DNA from: Acanthosepion esculentum
Lineage: Eukaryota; Mollusca; Cephalopoda; Sepiida; Sepiidae
Assembly: GCA_964036315.1 (NCBI GenBank)
Contig: OZ038480.1
Location: forward strand, 9,043,703-9,107,702
Reading direction: 5' to 3'
DNA: 64,000 nt
Shown here one piece after another: positions 14,458-24,790 of this stretch. The stretch's first letter is position 1; every line of letters starts with the position of its first letter. Both the position numbers and the translations under genes were made by a program. The notes beneath the pieces are model-generated. The model saw nothing but the letters and a program-made list of their open reading frames with translations, was not told the DNA's origin and did not search any database.

Positions 14458-14545
14458 GCGTCCTCAGACAGGAATCGAACCTATATCCTACACGGAATCG
14501 TCATATAGTCTGACTTGCTATACCTGTTTAGCTACAGAGGAGCGT
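14458..14545 (-). repeat. tRNA-like sequence (pseudogene or SINE head)
   Basis: On the minus strand it has a box A-like TAGCTAAACAGG, an arm GTCA-loop-TGAC in the anticodon position, and a perfect box B GGTTCGATTCC. The 3' end CTGAGGACGC can partly pair with the 5' CCTCTG, and a TTTT run follows after a few bases, as in polymerase III transcripts. The anticodon loop lacks the usual T at position 33, so I do not call it a functional tRNA gene. A tRNA-derived SINE fragment fits best. Confidence 0.5.
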
Positions 14546-14713
14546 CTGGTTAGCAAGGTCGATTTCACTGCTTTTAAAATACTGTTACTTGTTAATACTG
14601 TTTTTTATAAAGAGAATATTTACTTAAATATGTGTGTCTATATAAATAACGTATAATAATAAAAAATATATTAAAGTAATTGTCGGACTTTGTCCATTTC
14701 GCGTTGTGTGACG

Positions 14714-14827
<114 letters not shown>

Positions 14828-14828
14828 T

Positions 14829-15450
14829 ATGCATCTAAATAATTCTAGCTCCATTAAACAACATATTAAGTCACATACGGTTTCCCTTATTCAATCTGAT
14901 ATACGTAAAATACTTATAGAAAATACTAAACTTATAGTAAAACATACAGATATTAGACGCCTTAAAATCTTAGAAGCATTACATATTAAAAGCAAAAAAA
15001 CACTTATTAATCGTATAGATTACAATATTTCTGGAAACATCCTACATGTTTATAATATATTTCTTCATAATTAGATTCACCACATAACCATTTCCTTTGA
15101 ACTTTTTAAATTTTAAATTTTATAACGTATTCTTCGATCTTTTGGCTTGTATAATAAAAATCTTTTTCACGCCTTCACATGATTAAAAATCTTCGCCATG
15201 CACGTGATAACATCATCGCGTCTTTTGAAATTAAAATGATTTTGTAACGTTTATTTAGTTTGTAAAAAAATGTAGCAACATGATTCCGCTACAAGACAAT
15301 TTGCAAATGTTTTTAAAAATTTGGACTCTACATATATATAAGACATTGTTAAAAAATGTTGATCCTGAAGATGAACAATGATTTTCGAAAGTACTCGGTT
15401 ATCTTAAGGACAATATTTATTTCGAGATAATTTTCAAATAAAAAGTCTCA
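14829..15450 (+). pseudogene. Penelope-like element, 3' end (C-terminus after GIY-YIG)
   Basis: The frame 14829-15074 (81 residues) ends a Penelope-like reverse transcriptase/endonuclease. The C-terminal pattern is visible: SSIKQH, then IRKILIENTK, then the highly typical LKILEALHI, followed by a KKTLINRI segment. In this family the tail follows the GIY-YIG endonuclease domain, which nicks target DNA. The rest of the protein is missing; the (TA)n tract replaces it. Downstream to about 15450 lies non-coding sequence with CCTGAAGATGAACAATG followed by TTTTCGAAAG, a hairpin of the sort found in the 3' regions of these elements. The assignment is from recall of the family pattern; a profile search would settle it. 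Confidence 0.65.
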
Positions 15451-15543
15451 TTAGAAAATATGAGAAAATTCAAAAGAGAATATGCAAGACTATGTTGTCT
15501 TTGACATTCAACACAACATATTTAAAAGAAAAGTTGCTGCCAA

Positions 15544-15546
<3 letters not shown>

Positions 15547-15615
<69 letters not shown>

Positions 15616-15620
15616 TATAT
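15547..15620. repeat. Compound (AC)n(TA)n microsatellite
   Basis: (AC)n at about 15547-15574 runs into (TA)n with one GTAT interruption. The same AC/TA order, on the opposite strand, occurs at 18747-18817, each next to a copy of the same 51-bp sequence. Confidence 0.9.
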
Positions 15621-15647
15621 CAAGTATGTGGTGCCTGTTCAATTTAC

Positions 15648-15698
15648 ATTACAATGAATCATTCATACAGAAAACAGATATAGAAGTTAATGATAAAA
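15648..15698 (+). repeat. 51-bp inverted repeat, left arm
   Basis: Identical in reverse complement to 18697-18747. Starts ATTACAATGAATC and ends AATGATAAAA. With its neighbouring compound microsatellite it forms a larger inverted module on either side of the Tx1-like LINE. Confidence 0.92.
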
Positions 15699-15839
15699 AT
15701 GGCGAGAATACATCTTCGCAAACAATTTACTAAAATACATTAACCCCGAACCTGTAAATGAATGTTATGATCCCTGTTTATAAATTCCAGTTGAATAAGG
15801 TCTTTTTTTATATATTTACGAGCTTTCATCTGTTGTTAT

Positions 15840-16418
15840 TTATTTGCATTTTAAAATACAAAGGGCTAAAATAGGGAGGGGGAAAAGACTGGTCTTCTCT
15901 AGTCCTACCTAAAAACTATCTAGTCTCATTCGTTGACACATTCGTACTTACAATTTTGCTTTCACCATAACAACACATTTACTTTCACAACACAATCACC
16001 AAAATACCACATTTTCTCGATTAAAAGCCCTAACATGAATTTTTATTTACAAAATCATCGAGGGATGGGGAAAAAATCAAAAACCCAATGTTTATATACA
16101 ATGTAAAATATGTATGTACAAGAAACTAAACAAAACAATATTAGTAGTAGGACCCTTCCAAAAATGTATCAGAAATCTCTATTAACTGGGATGAACAAAT
16201 CCAGAGAACAGAGACATCTGTCACCTAAAACGTGGGGTGGGGTGGAGACAAGAAACTAAAAAGGAGGACAAAAAAAACAGGACTTATGTACTTGCATGTT
16301 CTAGCTACGTTGAAAGGAAAATATTTAGTCCTGAGGAGGCCAAAACTGAACATGTCCTATCTTACCTTAAAAGGCTGGGATGACTAATGTTTCGGTTCGA
16401 GGCCCAAAATCCTCTTGC
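15840..16418 (-). repeat. Possible 3' untranslated region of the Tx1-like LINE
   Basis: This segment follows the LINE stop codon on the minus strand and has the same more balanced base composition as the LINE at its 16200-16418 end. No polyadenylation tail is obvious. The true 3' end may lie anywhere between here and about 15840. Confidence 0.35.
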
Positions 16419-18475
16419 TTAAGTTGCGTCCAACAACCACTCTAGGTCAGCACCTCTCACTCGCACCAAGCGCGAAATTTTCACCCACCTTTTACCGAAA
16501 TTCCACGAGGAGAGACGCGCCCTCTCCGCCCTGATCTTAACCTTAAGCTGATGCCTAAAGAATGAGACCAGTTGCAAAGAGGAAAATTTCTCACCTGCGT
16601 GGAACTCCTTCTGTCTAGTCGTCTACACCACCATTCGCATAATGCCGAGCAGACACAAGAGCACATAGTGCTGATCCCTGGACATTGGCGGTACCACATT
16701 GGAACAAACTGAACTGGCTTCCAGGACAAAAAACTTTCCGTCCAAAACGCGAACCATGTAGCCTTCAATCAGCCTGCACAGAGGTTGCACAACGTCGCAG
16801 TGGAAGAAGGCATGTTCAATTGACTCCTCTCAGTCACCACAGCGAACACATTCGGCTGAAATCGCCAAACCCGCTGCGCAAAGCTTTTTGCCGACCCAGA
16901 GAGATCCTCGCAACATCAGCCAGGTTAGTGATGCCTCGTCGTTGTTGAGACATTTCAACCCGGGCGCCCAAGGCGAGACGGAGCGAAACTCCTTGTTCGT
17001 AAGGCCCAGCTTGCCCGGAAGCTTGTCCTTGGCAATCCCCATCACTGCCACCCGATACAAAGCCTTCCGAGACATATCCCGTGTGTCGGAGAGGCGATCT
17101 TTAACCTTTAACAGGCAACACAGTGCGTCTCTACATTCCTTATAAAAGAGGCATTCACCTTCAGGTGAGCGGTGCGCCTCCGCCTCGTCGAAATGCACAC
17201 TTTGAAAGGACGGAAAAGATTGACGGGCGTCTTCCTTCCAGAATTCGCATTCACCGTCGTTTTGCGTACACATTCGTTCTAGGAAATTCAAGCGGAGCAT
17301 ATGCTGACGTGTCTCGACGCTTGGCCAGACCGCCTTCGGCAGGATGGAGGCAGCAGACCTCGCGACTTACCATGTGAGCCTTTCCTCTCCAGAGGAAATC
17401 GAAAAGCTCTTTAACGAAATTGACTAGTACAGTAGACGGGAGTGGAAGAACCGAAAGCCGGTAAAGGAGAATCGGGTAGATGTGCGAAATGCACACTTCC
17501 GCCCTCCCCTTCAAGAAAAGATTCCTTCGAGTCCACAGGCGAACTGCTTCGTCGACCTTCCTTCGAACTTCCGACCAATTTGTGACCAGCAGAAGGCCGG
17601 GACCGAACCAAATACCGAGTATCTTCACCGGCCCGTCCGTCCAGCTGAAGGGCTCGGGGAGAGTAACTCCCTCCCACTCAGCCAACCGCAAGCCAACTGA
17701 CTTTTCGCGGTTGATTTTGGCCCCTGTCACCGTGTCATACCTGCAAATCTCTTTGCCGACTTCGTGTATCTCGGCGGTGTTCGTTACGAAAACAGACACG
17801 TCGTCAGCATAGGCGGAATACTTGGCCGCTTTGGTTGCACCAGGTAAAGAAATTCCGCGAAGGACCGGATTCGCCTTTAGCTTGCGAAGGAAGGGCTCCA
17901 ACGCAAGGACATAGAGCATAGGCGAGAGCGGACAACCTTGACGAATGGATCTAGACAAGGTGAAAGGCTCCGACCTCACCCCGTTCACTTCCACCAGTGC
18001 CCCCGGGGACTTGTACAGGAGACGGATCCAGGAACGAAATTGTGGCCCGAAACCGGCAGACGCGAGAACAGTCTCGAGAAAACGATGGTCCACCCTATCG
18101 AATGCCTTGGACTGATCCAAATTGATCAGCGCGGCTTCACCGTCGACTTTTTCCATGATCTGGCGAACCATATGAAGGTTGTCCTGAATAGTCCTGCCCC
18201 TCACAGCGCATGTCTGTTCGGGACCGATCAGACTATCGAGGACAAGCTGCAAACGGTTGGCCAAGACCTTCGCCAAAATCTTCAACTCTACATTGAGCAT
18301 AGTCAAAGGGCGGAAATTATCTAACCCATCCCCTCCGCTTTTGTTCTTGCGTAGCAACTTGATGACACCCCTGGTGAAGCGTTGGGGTATGTTCCCATTC
18401 CTCAACCAGTGGTTGAACATCAGTGCCAGCAGCGGAACAAAAACGGGCGACAGCCTCAAGTACACCTCGTAGGTA
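16419..18475 (-). pseudogene. Tx1/L1-like LINE ORF2, 5'-truncated and broken
   Basis: Reverse transcriptase of an L1-clade (Tx1-like) retrotransposon, which primes reverse transcription at nicked genomic DNA. From 18475 the frame reads through the motifs FRPLTMLN, AVRGRTIQDN, LDQSKAFDRVDH, RQGCPLSPMLY and the catalytic AYADD, then the thumb region. A frameshift occurs around 17250-17300. The next part leads to a CxxC-x8-H-x4-C zinc knuckle near 16800-16850 (CVRC..HAFFHC), interrupted by TGA inside it and by TAG further on (~16640). The original stop is TAA at 16419-16421. The N-terminal endonuclease and the whole ORF1 are absent. GC content is clearly higher than the flanks. RQGCPLSPML preceded by SI suggests one substitution in the otherwise conserved motif. 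Confidence 0.9.
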
Positions 18476-18696
18476 AGAAAAATATGTGTTGTTTTATAAT
18501 TCCAGGTAATAACAGGACATGGAAAGAGTAGTTTATAATCCTAAATTTGTTCTTAGAAATGTGTTATTGTTACTTGTAAGAGACTTTTTTGAGCGTGCAC
18601 TCGCAACGATGATGTCGAATTATTTTAAATTTTAAAATTGTACGTTTTGTAGTTATATGGCAATGGAGAATTCTTTTGTTCTGGTAGGTTTTACAG

Positions 18697-18743
18697 TTTT
18701 ATCATTAACTTCTATATCTGTTTTCTGTATGAATGATTCATTG

Positions 18744-18747
<4 letters not shown>
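18697..18747 (-). repeat. 51-bp inverted repeat, right arm
   Basis: Exact reverse complement of 15648-15698. The neighbouring 18476-18696 shows no feature. Confidence 0.92.

Positions 18748-18817
<70 letters not shown>
18747..18817. repeat. Compound (TA)n(TG)n microsatellite
   Basis: TA tract followed by about 35 bp of TG; mirror image of the compound tract at 15547-15620. Confidence 0.92.
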
Positions 18818-18819
<2 letters not shown>

Positions 18820-19492
18820 CTGCCATATGCATTTCCATTATATGCAAATTAAAGTGCAGGTTTTTGTCCGGATTATCATCCGTGTTGATGTCTTTCTGTG
18901 GCTCTGCCCGAATGCAAAAACCTCAAAGTATTAACCACTTTATTAAGTACATTATTAAATGACACCCTATTATATAGTAACTTGAATTTTCACGCACACA
19001 CAACAATATGGGAATTCCTTGTTTCCGATTTTATTTTCTTTCCTCCAAACCTGAGAGCAAATGAGTGAAAACAAGAATCACGTCCATTAAACATCTATAA
19101 AGAAAAATTCCAGAAATTTTGGTTGGTGTTTATTTTCACGAAATTAATCTTGACAAAATCTGGTTTGCCATTTCGGTGATATACAAATTGCTGAATGATT
19201 TTCTTTGCGTCGCTTCTTCATTGGGCGGAGGATATGTTTCTTTTTAACAAAAAGCAATTTAGAAACTTTTCACCTGAATTTGCCACGTTGATTAAAATAA
19301 ATTTATTTCTGAGGAAGCACGTTTATTTGAATTCCTGAGTTAAAATGTTAAGAATCCATTTGTTCGTCTTCCTGTATCGTTAGCAGAACGTTTCGTTCGC
19401 TTGACGCTTTGTCTCAACTTCTGAGATAAATTCTTCTTACTATTATGCATTTCTTTTTTAGCTATTTTTCTTGACTATGTCTTCCTCGCTTC
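18818..19492. other. No supported feature
   Basis: AT-rich sequence without recognisable motif. Confidence 0.45.
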
Positions 19493-19606
19493 CGGTCAAA
19501 TCGCGCGGAAAACACTGTTTCTCATTCGATCACCGAAATTAAGCAGTATCAAGCCTGATTAGTTTTTAAGGGGGGGGTCACTTAGGAACATCGTGCGCTG
19601 CTAAAC
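19493..19606 (+). pseudogene. 5S rRNA pseudogene
   Basis: The stretch CGATCACCGAAATTAAGCAG matches the conserved 5S rRNA internal promoter region. It is followed by AGCCTGATTAGT (consensus GGCCTGGTTAGT), a G-rich patch with GTCAC replacing GGGTGACCG, then TTAGGAACAT and GTGCGCTGCT, in the same order and spacing as 5S. The 5' third (19493-19520) matches only loosely. Several conserved positions are altered and the G-run is expanded, so it is not a functional gene. It could be a lone 5S pseudogene or the head of a 5S-derived (SINE3-type) element; no second copy is seen in the window to decide. Confidence 0.78.
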
Positions 19607-21419
19607 GACCTCCTACAATCCAAAAGAAGACTCAACTTTAAAAGACCCATAAAGTCTGTTGATAATTCGTTAAAATCAAACCAATCTTCTTCCCATGTCT
19701 TTTACATTTTATGACATTTCAAAACTATCGAATGGATTATCTTCATACCATTCTTTTTTCGATTCCTGGATTTGTTGTGTTCCATGTACTATTCCAGAAA
19801 TTCCAGAGTTTGTAATCTTCAATTTTTCTTTATCATTTCATGTTACGACTCGACTGAATTTGTGGATATTTCTCCACTACTTAACTCCTGATTTCTACGG
19901 AAATGTTAGTAGTGCTTTTATTGACTGGCAATGGAATTGACAGTAGCAGCGGACATAATATTTTTAAGTAAAATTGTATCTCCAATTTAAGGGTGCATGT
20001 CTTACCGATACAAAGCTTTACGGATTACGCAACACGAAACCATGAGGCATCATTCAAACTTAGTAAAAGAGTTATATTCTTTTTTAATAGAATTGTACTC
20101 CAAATTGTATTTTTGATTACAGCTCGTATTAGTAGACAGTACAAGCGTTATCAATTGGTAAAAGATTTACTATTATTAATTATTGTATAGCTTGTCTTTC
20201 ATCTTATTTTACTTGTTTTTGTTCGTTATTACAGTCTACATCTATTGAGTGTGAATCAAAATAAAGAATAAAGTTCGCTTAAAATGCTGTTGGAAATTAA
20301 TATATAAGCTGAAAAAACTTGTAATAAATGAATAAATGTTACAATATTCCACCTGAAAAATCGTATATAATTCATTAGTGATTTAGGAAAAATGTTCAGT
20401 TATTTCCATTCATTTTGATTTAGTTAATAGCCAAGAAAACAAAAAACTTTTCAATTCATGGTATTTACGTTTTACACTTAAATATGCTTCACTTTAGAGC
20501 CACGAGTAATGTAATTTCAACTTTTTTGAATAATGCTTGCCGTAAGGAAATATTATAAAGTTGGGTTTAAACATGTTGCAAAGAAATATTTCATTTTAGA
20601 ATATCTAGAAAGAGAGAGAGACGAAGAGATTTCGACTAAAACTAATCAATTATTAAAAGAATAGAAGTTTTAAATCGAGGATTATCCAAAAACACAGAAA
20701 ATAGATAGCAAACTTCAATGTTTCACATAAAATTTGAGAGAGTGTTAAAAATAAGATGTTTGAGAACTGGATTTCATTTTAACTGAAAGAAGAACAACGT
20801 AGACGTATAAAGATTTTTTTATCAATAATGCTTAAAATCTTTGAATTTTCTCATTCATAATGAAGTGTTTTTGTAACAATATAGTAACTAGAACAGAGTA
20901 CACATTACGGCTAGATGCAGTCGAGAAATGGAAATATGAAAACCAAAGTCTTATATGTGGAAAATTAACATTGGTGGAATTACTTGAGTTTGCCACAAAA
21001 CATATTTCTTCAAAATGTTCGGTTGTTGTAAATAAATACGTTGATCAGTTTAAAATATCTAATAAACCGCGCTATGTTTTGTCACTAGAAATTGTGCCCT
21101 TTTATACAGAACATCGGCTGGTAAAAAGTACCAAAATATCAAAGACTAAAACAACGAATATGAGGAGATAAACCCGAATGTAAATAGTGTAAATAATGTT
21201 AATTCATCATCTCAGAAACAATTCGGTTGAATTTCGAGATTTTAGCACATTTTGTCTACATTACACCTTTTTATATGGAAAACCTGGACAAATTCTCATA
21301 TTCTTTTCTACAGAATACCATTCTGCAACTACCGGAAACAATGTCGTGAAGACAAGAACTTCTTCAACAAATGATCTATCTATATATCTGTCTATGTAAG
21401 CAAATATGTGGCTATAGAT
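19607..21419. other. No supported feature
   Basis: AT-rich DNA. The longest frame, 20860-21171 plus (103 residues), has an ordinary amino-acid mixture but no motif I recognise and no splice or promoter context. I do not call it a gene. Confidence 0.4.
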
Positions 21420-21775
21420 CCGACAGTATGAGGGGAAATATGGAAAAAAAATCCGAATATGTTTACTGTTTTTAATGTCGTTTCAATGTCGACGTCAGAC
21501 GTTTCAGTCACAACATCGCCCACGTGACGCCCACGTGATCGCATTTCAAAACGGAAAGCTGATCTTAAAATTCAGTCATTTTGTTTTGATTATTCTTATG
21601 TCTATCGTCTTTTCATGTTGACTTGAATATCGTCTAATTTTAATTATGTTTTAATAACTATGTCCTGAAGAAGGTCTACAAGACCGAAACGTCTGACGTC
21701 GACATTGAAACAACATTAAAAACAGTAAACTTGCATATTCAGATTTTTTCTTTTTCCATATTTTTCCTCATATCT
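21420..21775. repeat. Inverted-repeat element with CCGAAACGTCTGACGTC core
   Basis: Arms 21420-21512 and 21660-21775 are reverse complements over about 90 bp with a few mismatches, both holding TTTACTGTTTTTAATG and CAATGTCGACGTCAGACGTT. The right arm on the plus strand starts with CCTGAAGAAGG..AGACCGAAACG, the same layout as the 12509 family but a different sequence. The spacer of ~147 bp is unrelated. This is probably an inverted pair of retroelement 3' ends. Confidence 0.75.
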
Positions 21776-22060
21776 GTCTATATTTCTGAGATGAGGTATT
21801 ATGTACATTATTTACATTATTCGGACTATTGTCCATCTTTGTCGCCATGTTTATCACAACGTTTCGGTCGTTGTATGCTCCGACCTTCTTCTTAAACATG
21901 GCACGTGGAACTAGAACAGTCTACCCCAGTGAGCGAAGTAAAGGGTTCAGTTCGACATTCCAAACACCTGAAGAAGCCCGGAGCGTACAACGGCCGAAAC
22001 GTTGTGATAAACATGGCGACAAAGATGAGGACAATAGTCCGAATAATGTAAATAATGTAT
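21776..22060. repeat. Inverted pair of the CCGAAACGTTG dispersed repeat
   Basis: 21776-21895 is the minus-strand form (tail first, ending in the CTTCTTC of the hairpin) and 21896-22060 the plus-strand form (from CATGGCACGTGG to the ATAATGTAAATAATGTA tail). The two copies meet head to head with essentially no spacer, directly next to the preceding inverted element. Confidence 0.82.
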
Positions 22061-22061
22061 C

Positions 22062-22866
22062 TTTCTATATGTTTATTTTTTTTATTTAAATGAAGAAATC
22101 TGTCGAACATGAATGGACAGGTTGCTATTCAGGAAGAGTAAGTATTTAGAAGATCAGAATGAGATAAATATTGCGATTGAATAAACATTTGTTAAATTTA
22201 TTTTCTTTAAATAAATCCTTTATTCCAATTTCATGAACTCTTTTTCTCTGGCACATTAAAAATCATTGATTTATTGATCATTTCCTCTACAAGTAATTAT
22301 CTTCTTAGATTTTATGCTCTGAGAGGTCATTTGCAAGATTTAGCATGCCAATGGATTTTTAAAAACATGTGCCATATATGCCGCTCATTTTATTTGAAGG
22401 GTATTCAGATCGGGGTACATAGCTAATGATCTTCTGAATGAGATACGTTCGTTTACATTAATGATGACATCGCAAATTACAAAATAAAATGTGGATTATT
22501 CCTTCCAATTCGCATTTTACGACCAACATTTGACATGCAGCACAAATGAAATAAGGAATTAATGACAAGGACATGTATTTAGAAACAAGAGAAATTTTAT
22601 TCTAGTTTTATATTATTCTTTTCTTAATGAAAAAAAAATCAAAGAATTATATGGAGTAGCTCTATTCTGTCAATGACGCTTCCATTAATTTCCTAACCAT
22701 TGACAATTTCCTATGTTCAAATTTACAATACATTATATTGCAGAAACACATCTAATTCATTCCTACAGAAAAATCATTTATAAAAATTTATATTATACAT
22801 ATAATAGCTCTATTCTTTTAATAAATTGTGCAGTAATTCCTGAATATCTAAAATTCAATTTTCCCC
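22062..22866. other. No supported feature
   Basis: AT-rich DNA without recognisable element. Confidence 0.45.
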
Positions 22867-24015
22867 TTAATTGTAATGAACCACATACATGCTGAATACC
22901 GTAATACAGTCTGCAGGGACTGCCATATCGATAAGGAGGCGTCTTTTGTCTTTGCGGTCTCTAATCATGGTGCCTTGTCGATTAGCTTTGATTGTTCTGT
23001 TTGTGTATATTGTGAAGTCCAAAAATATGTTACAGGTCCTATCTCCGTAACCGGGTCTGTGTTGCTTCCATACCAATTTCTTTCCAATTTCCGTAAAAGT
23101 TGCAGATTTCCCAGTGCAGATATTGTCGTGCCGTGTTTTATATTCAGTGGGTTCCAATACCGCGCAATCTGATACAAGATGGTCAATTATTTCTGGATAC
23201 TTATCACAGAATCTGCATTTTGGGCTAGCACATATTTTTAATATGTGCGCTTGATATTTTTGGTTAGCAAGGATTGATCCTGTGCAGCAAGAATACAATC
23301 TTCGATTTCAGCTTTTAACTCTGCAGTACATAGCCGCTGATTGGTACGGGGTTTGTCTACGTCTGCTTGATTAGTATGGGAAGAGTACTGAGTGTGAAAT
23401 GGTTTATCTTTCCATCGTATCTGTATCTGGTCGGTTGCATTTAGCTTTGCTTTCTTTTTAAATATTTTGCAGCTTCAGTCGGTGAATTGTACTTTTCTTG
23501 TATTTCTTCACCCATTTGAAACTCCATTTTAAACTTGTTGGTTTCGTTTATTAATGAATAGTAGTCACTTACTACTTTCATATTCTTTGAAACATGTCAT
23601 CATACAGTATTCTGCAGTTTCCAGGTATCTTTAAAAAGCCAACTGTTGTAGTTGGTAGAACAGTTCTAGTTGAAATAATCCTCTGCCTCATTCGGATCTG
23701 GGCACATAGAGACGAACCACATCACCTTTGGGATGATGCATGCGGTGGCAGGTGAGAAGCTTTCTCGTTTTGGCGTCCATTCGCTTAATGTCAGCTATGC
23801 TCCAGTTAAGGATGCCGAAACCGTATTGCACCACAAGGACAGCCAAGATGTTTATGGTTAATATTCTGTTTTTTGAATTCAGCTCGTTATTCAGTACCAG
23901 ACTCAAACGCCTGTAGTACTCCTTTCTTATCTTGTCCTTCATAAGGGTATGCTGTATTCCATCTCCTTCGTTAATTCCCAGGTACATATAGACTTCTGCT
24001 TGTCCAAGTTCCATA
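22867..24015 (-). pseudogene. R2/R4-type LINE fragment with RLE endonuclease region
   Basis: A non-LTR retrotransposon of the class that carries a single ORF with a C-terminal restriction-like endonuclease. From 24014 the protein shows the end of the reverse transcriptase and the thumb: VYMYLGINEGDGIQ, EYYRRLSLVL, TINILAVLVVQYGFGILNW, then KLLTCHRMHHPKGDV. A poorly conserved and frameshifted stretch (23300-23690) still holds in-frame islands such as QIQIRWKDKPFHTQ. Next comes the CCHC zinc knuckle CRFCDKYPEIIDHLVSDC (near 23190), then the endonuclease segment with NRQGTMIRDRKDKRRLLIDM near 22930, and the frame ends at 22867. Everything upstream of the thumb, including the catalytic YADD, is missing. 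The placement in the R4/Dong group is from memory of the family. Confidence 0.82.
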
Positions 24016-24029
24016 AACTTTGTGACAAA

Positions 24030-24033
24030 TTAC

Positions 24034-24096
<63 letters not shown>
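24030..24096. repeat. (ATT)n(AAT)n palindromic trinucleotide repeat
   Basis: About 11 ATT units followed by about 11 AAT units, forming a perfect inverted repeat able to fold into a hairpin with almost no loop. Confidence 0.93.
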
Positions 24097-24097
<1 letters not shown>

Positions 24098-24709
24098 GGA
24101 AATTCGTTCCACAATGAATATAGTAAAAAACCGAATCCACATTTGACATATGCACACTAGAAATTATAATAGACATTCATATACACATGTTACCCTGTTC
24201 TCGCTATGGTTTCAGGAAAGAGACATTATAAATCATATACAAGAATTTAGACAGCCAAATACATACTAACGCTACAAAATAATTGTTGTGGTAGGATCCA
24301 CCTAATTTGCATAGCGGAGTACCGACGATATAAATATGGTTGGTACCGGAAGACAGGGAGGCAAATCAAGAGATCCAACTAGAGACTCTGCCCGACTGCG
24401 ACTTAGTCAACACATTCTCCAGGAACGGTCTTCCCAGGAATATACAAAATACTATATGTAAATATTGTTTACACTTTCTTGTTTCAATACATTTTATTCT
24501 AACTACATTTTGTGTTTGCATTATTATTCCATGCATTAGTCAAGTTTCAACAATAATAACACGTGATATTTACGTTACCAATGAAAAGAAATATTACTGA
24601 ATTAAAAAGACCGAAACATGTCTGTGTTTTCCACGTGTCTGGTGTAAGCTAAAATAAAAATAGTCAGACATGTAGAATTTATCAAAGTTTTCCTATTTGT
24701 TGCTTGTTT

Positions 24710-24715
<6 letters not shown>
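24097..24715. other. No supported gene; possible retroelement tail
   Basis: Around 24608-24645 AAGACCGAAACATGTC resembles the CCGAAACG tails of other dispersed repeats in the window. Nothing else is recognised. Confidence 0.35.
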
Positions 24716-24783
<68 letters not shown>

Positions 24784-24790
24784 TGTGTGT
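24716..24790. repeat. (TA)n microsatellite with short GT end
   Basis: About 65 bp of TA followed by five GT units. Confidence 0.93.

Noticed and set aside
14458..14545. Functional tRNA gene
   Set aside because: Poor acceptor pairing and no T at the position before the anticodon; kept as tRNA-like repeat.
17480..18324. Plus-strand frames within 16.5-18.5 kb
   Set aside because: Antisense shadows of the Tx1-like reverse transcriptase.
18180..18475. Target-site duplication around the Tx1-like LINE
   Set aside because: No convincing direct repeat was found at 18476 and near 15840; the 3' end is unclear.
20860..21171. 103-residue open frame as a host exon
   Set aside because: No recognised motif, AT-rich background, no supporting splice or promoter signals.
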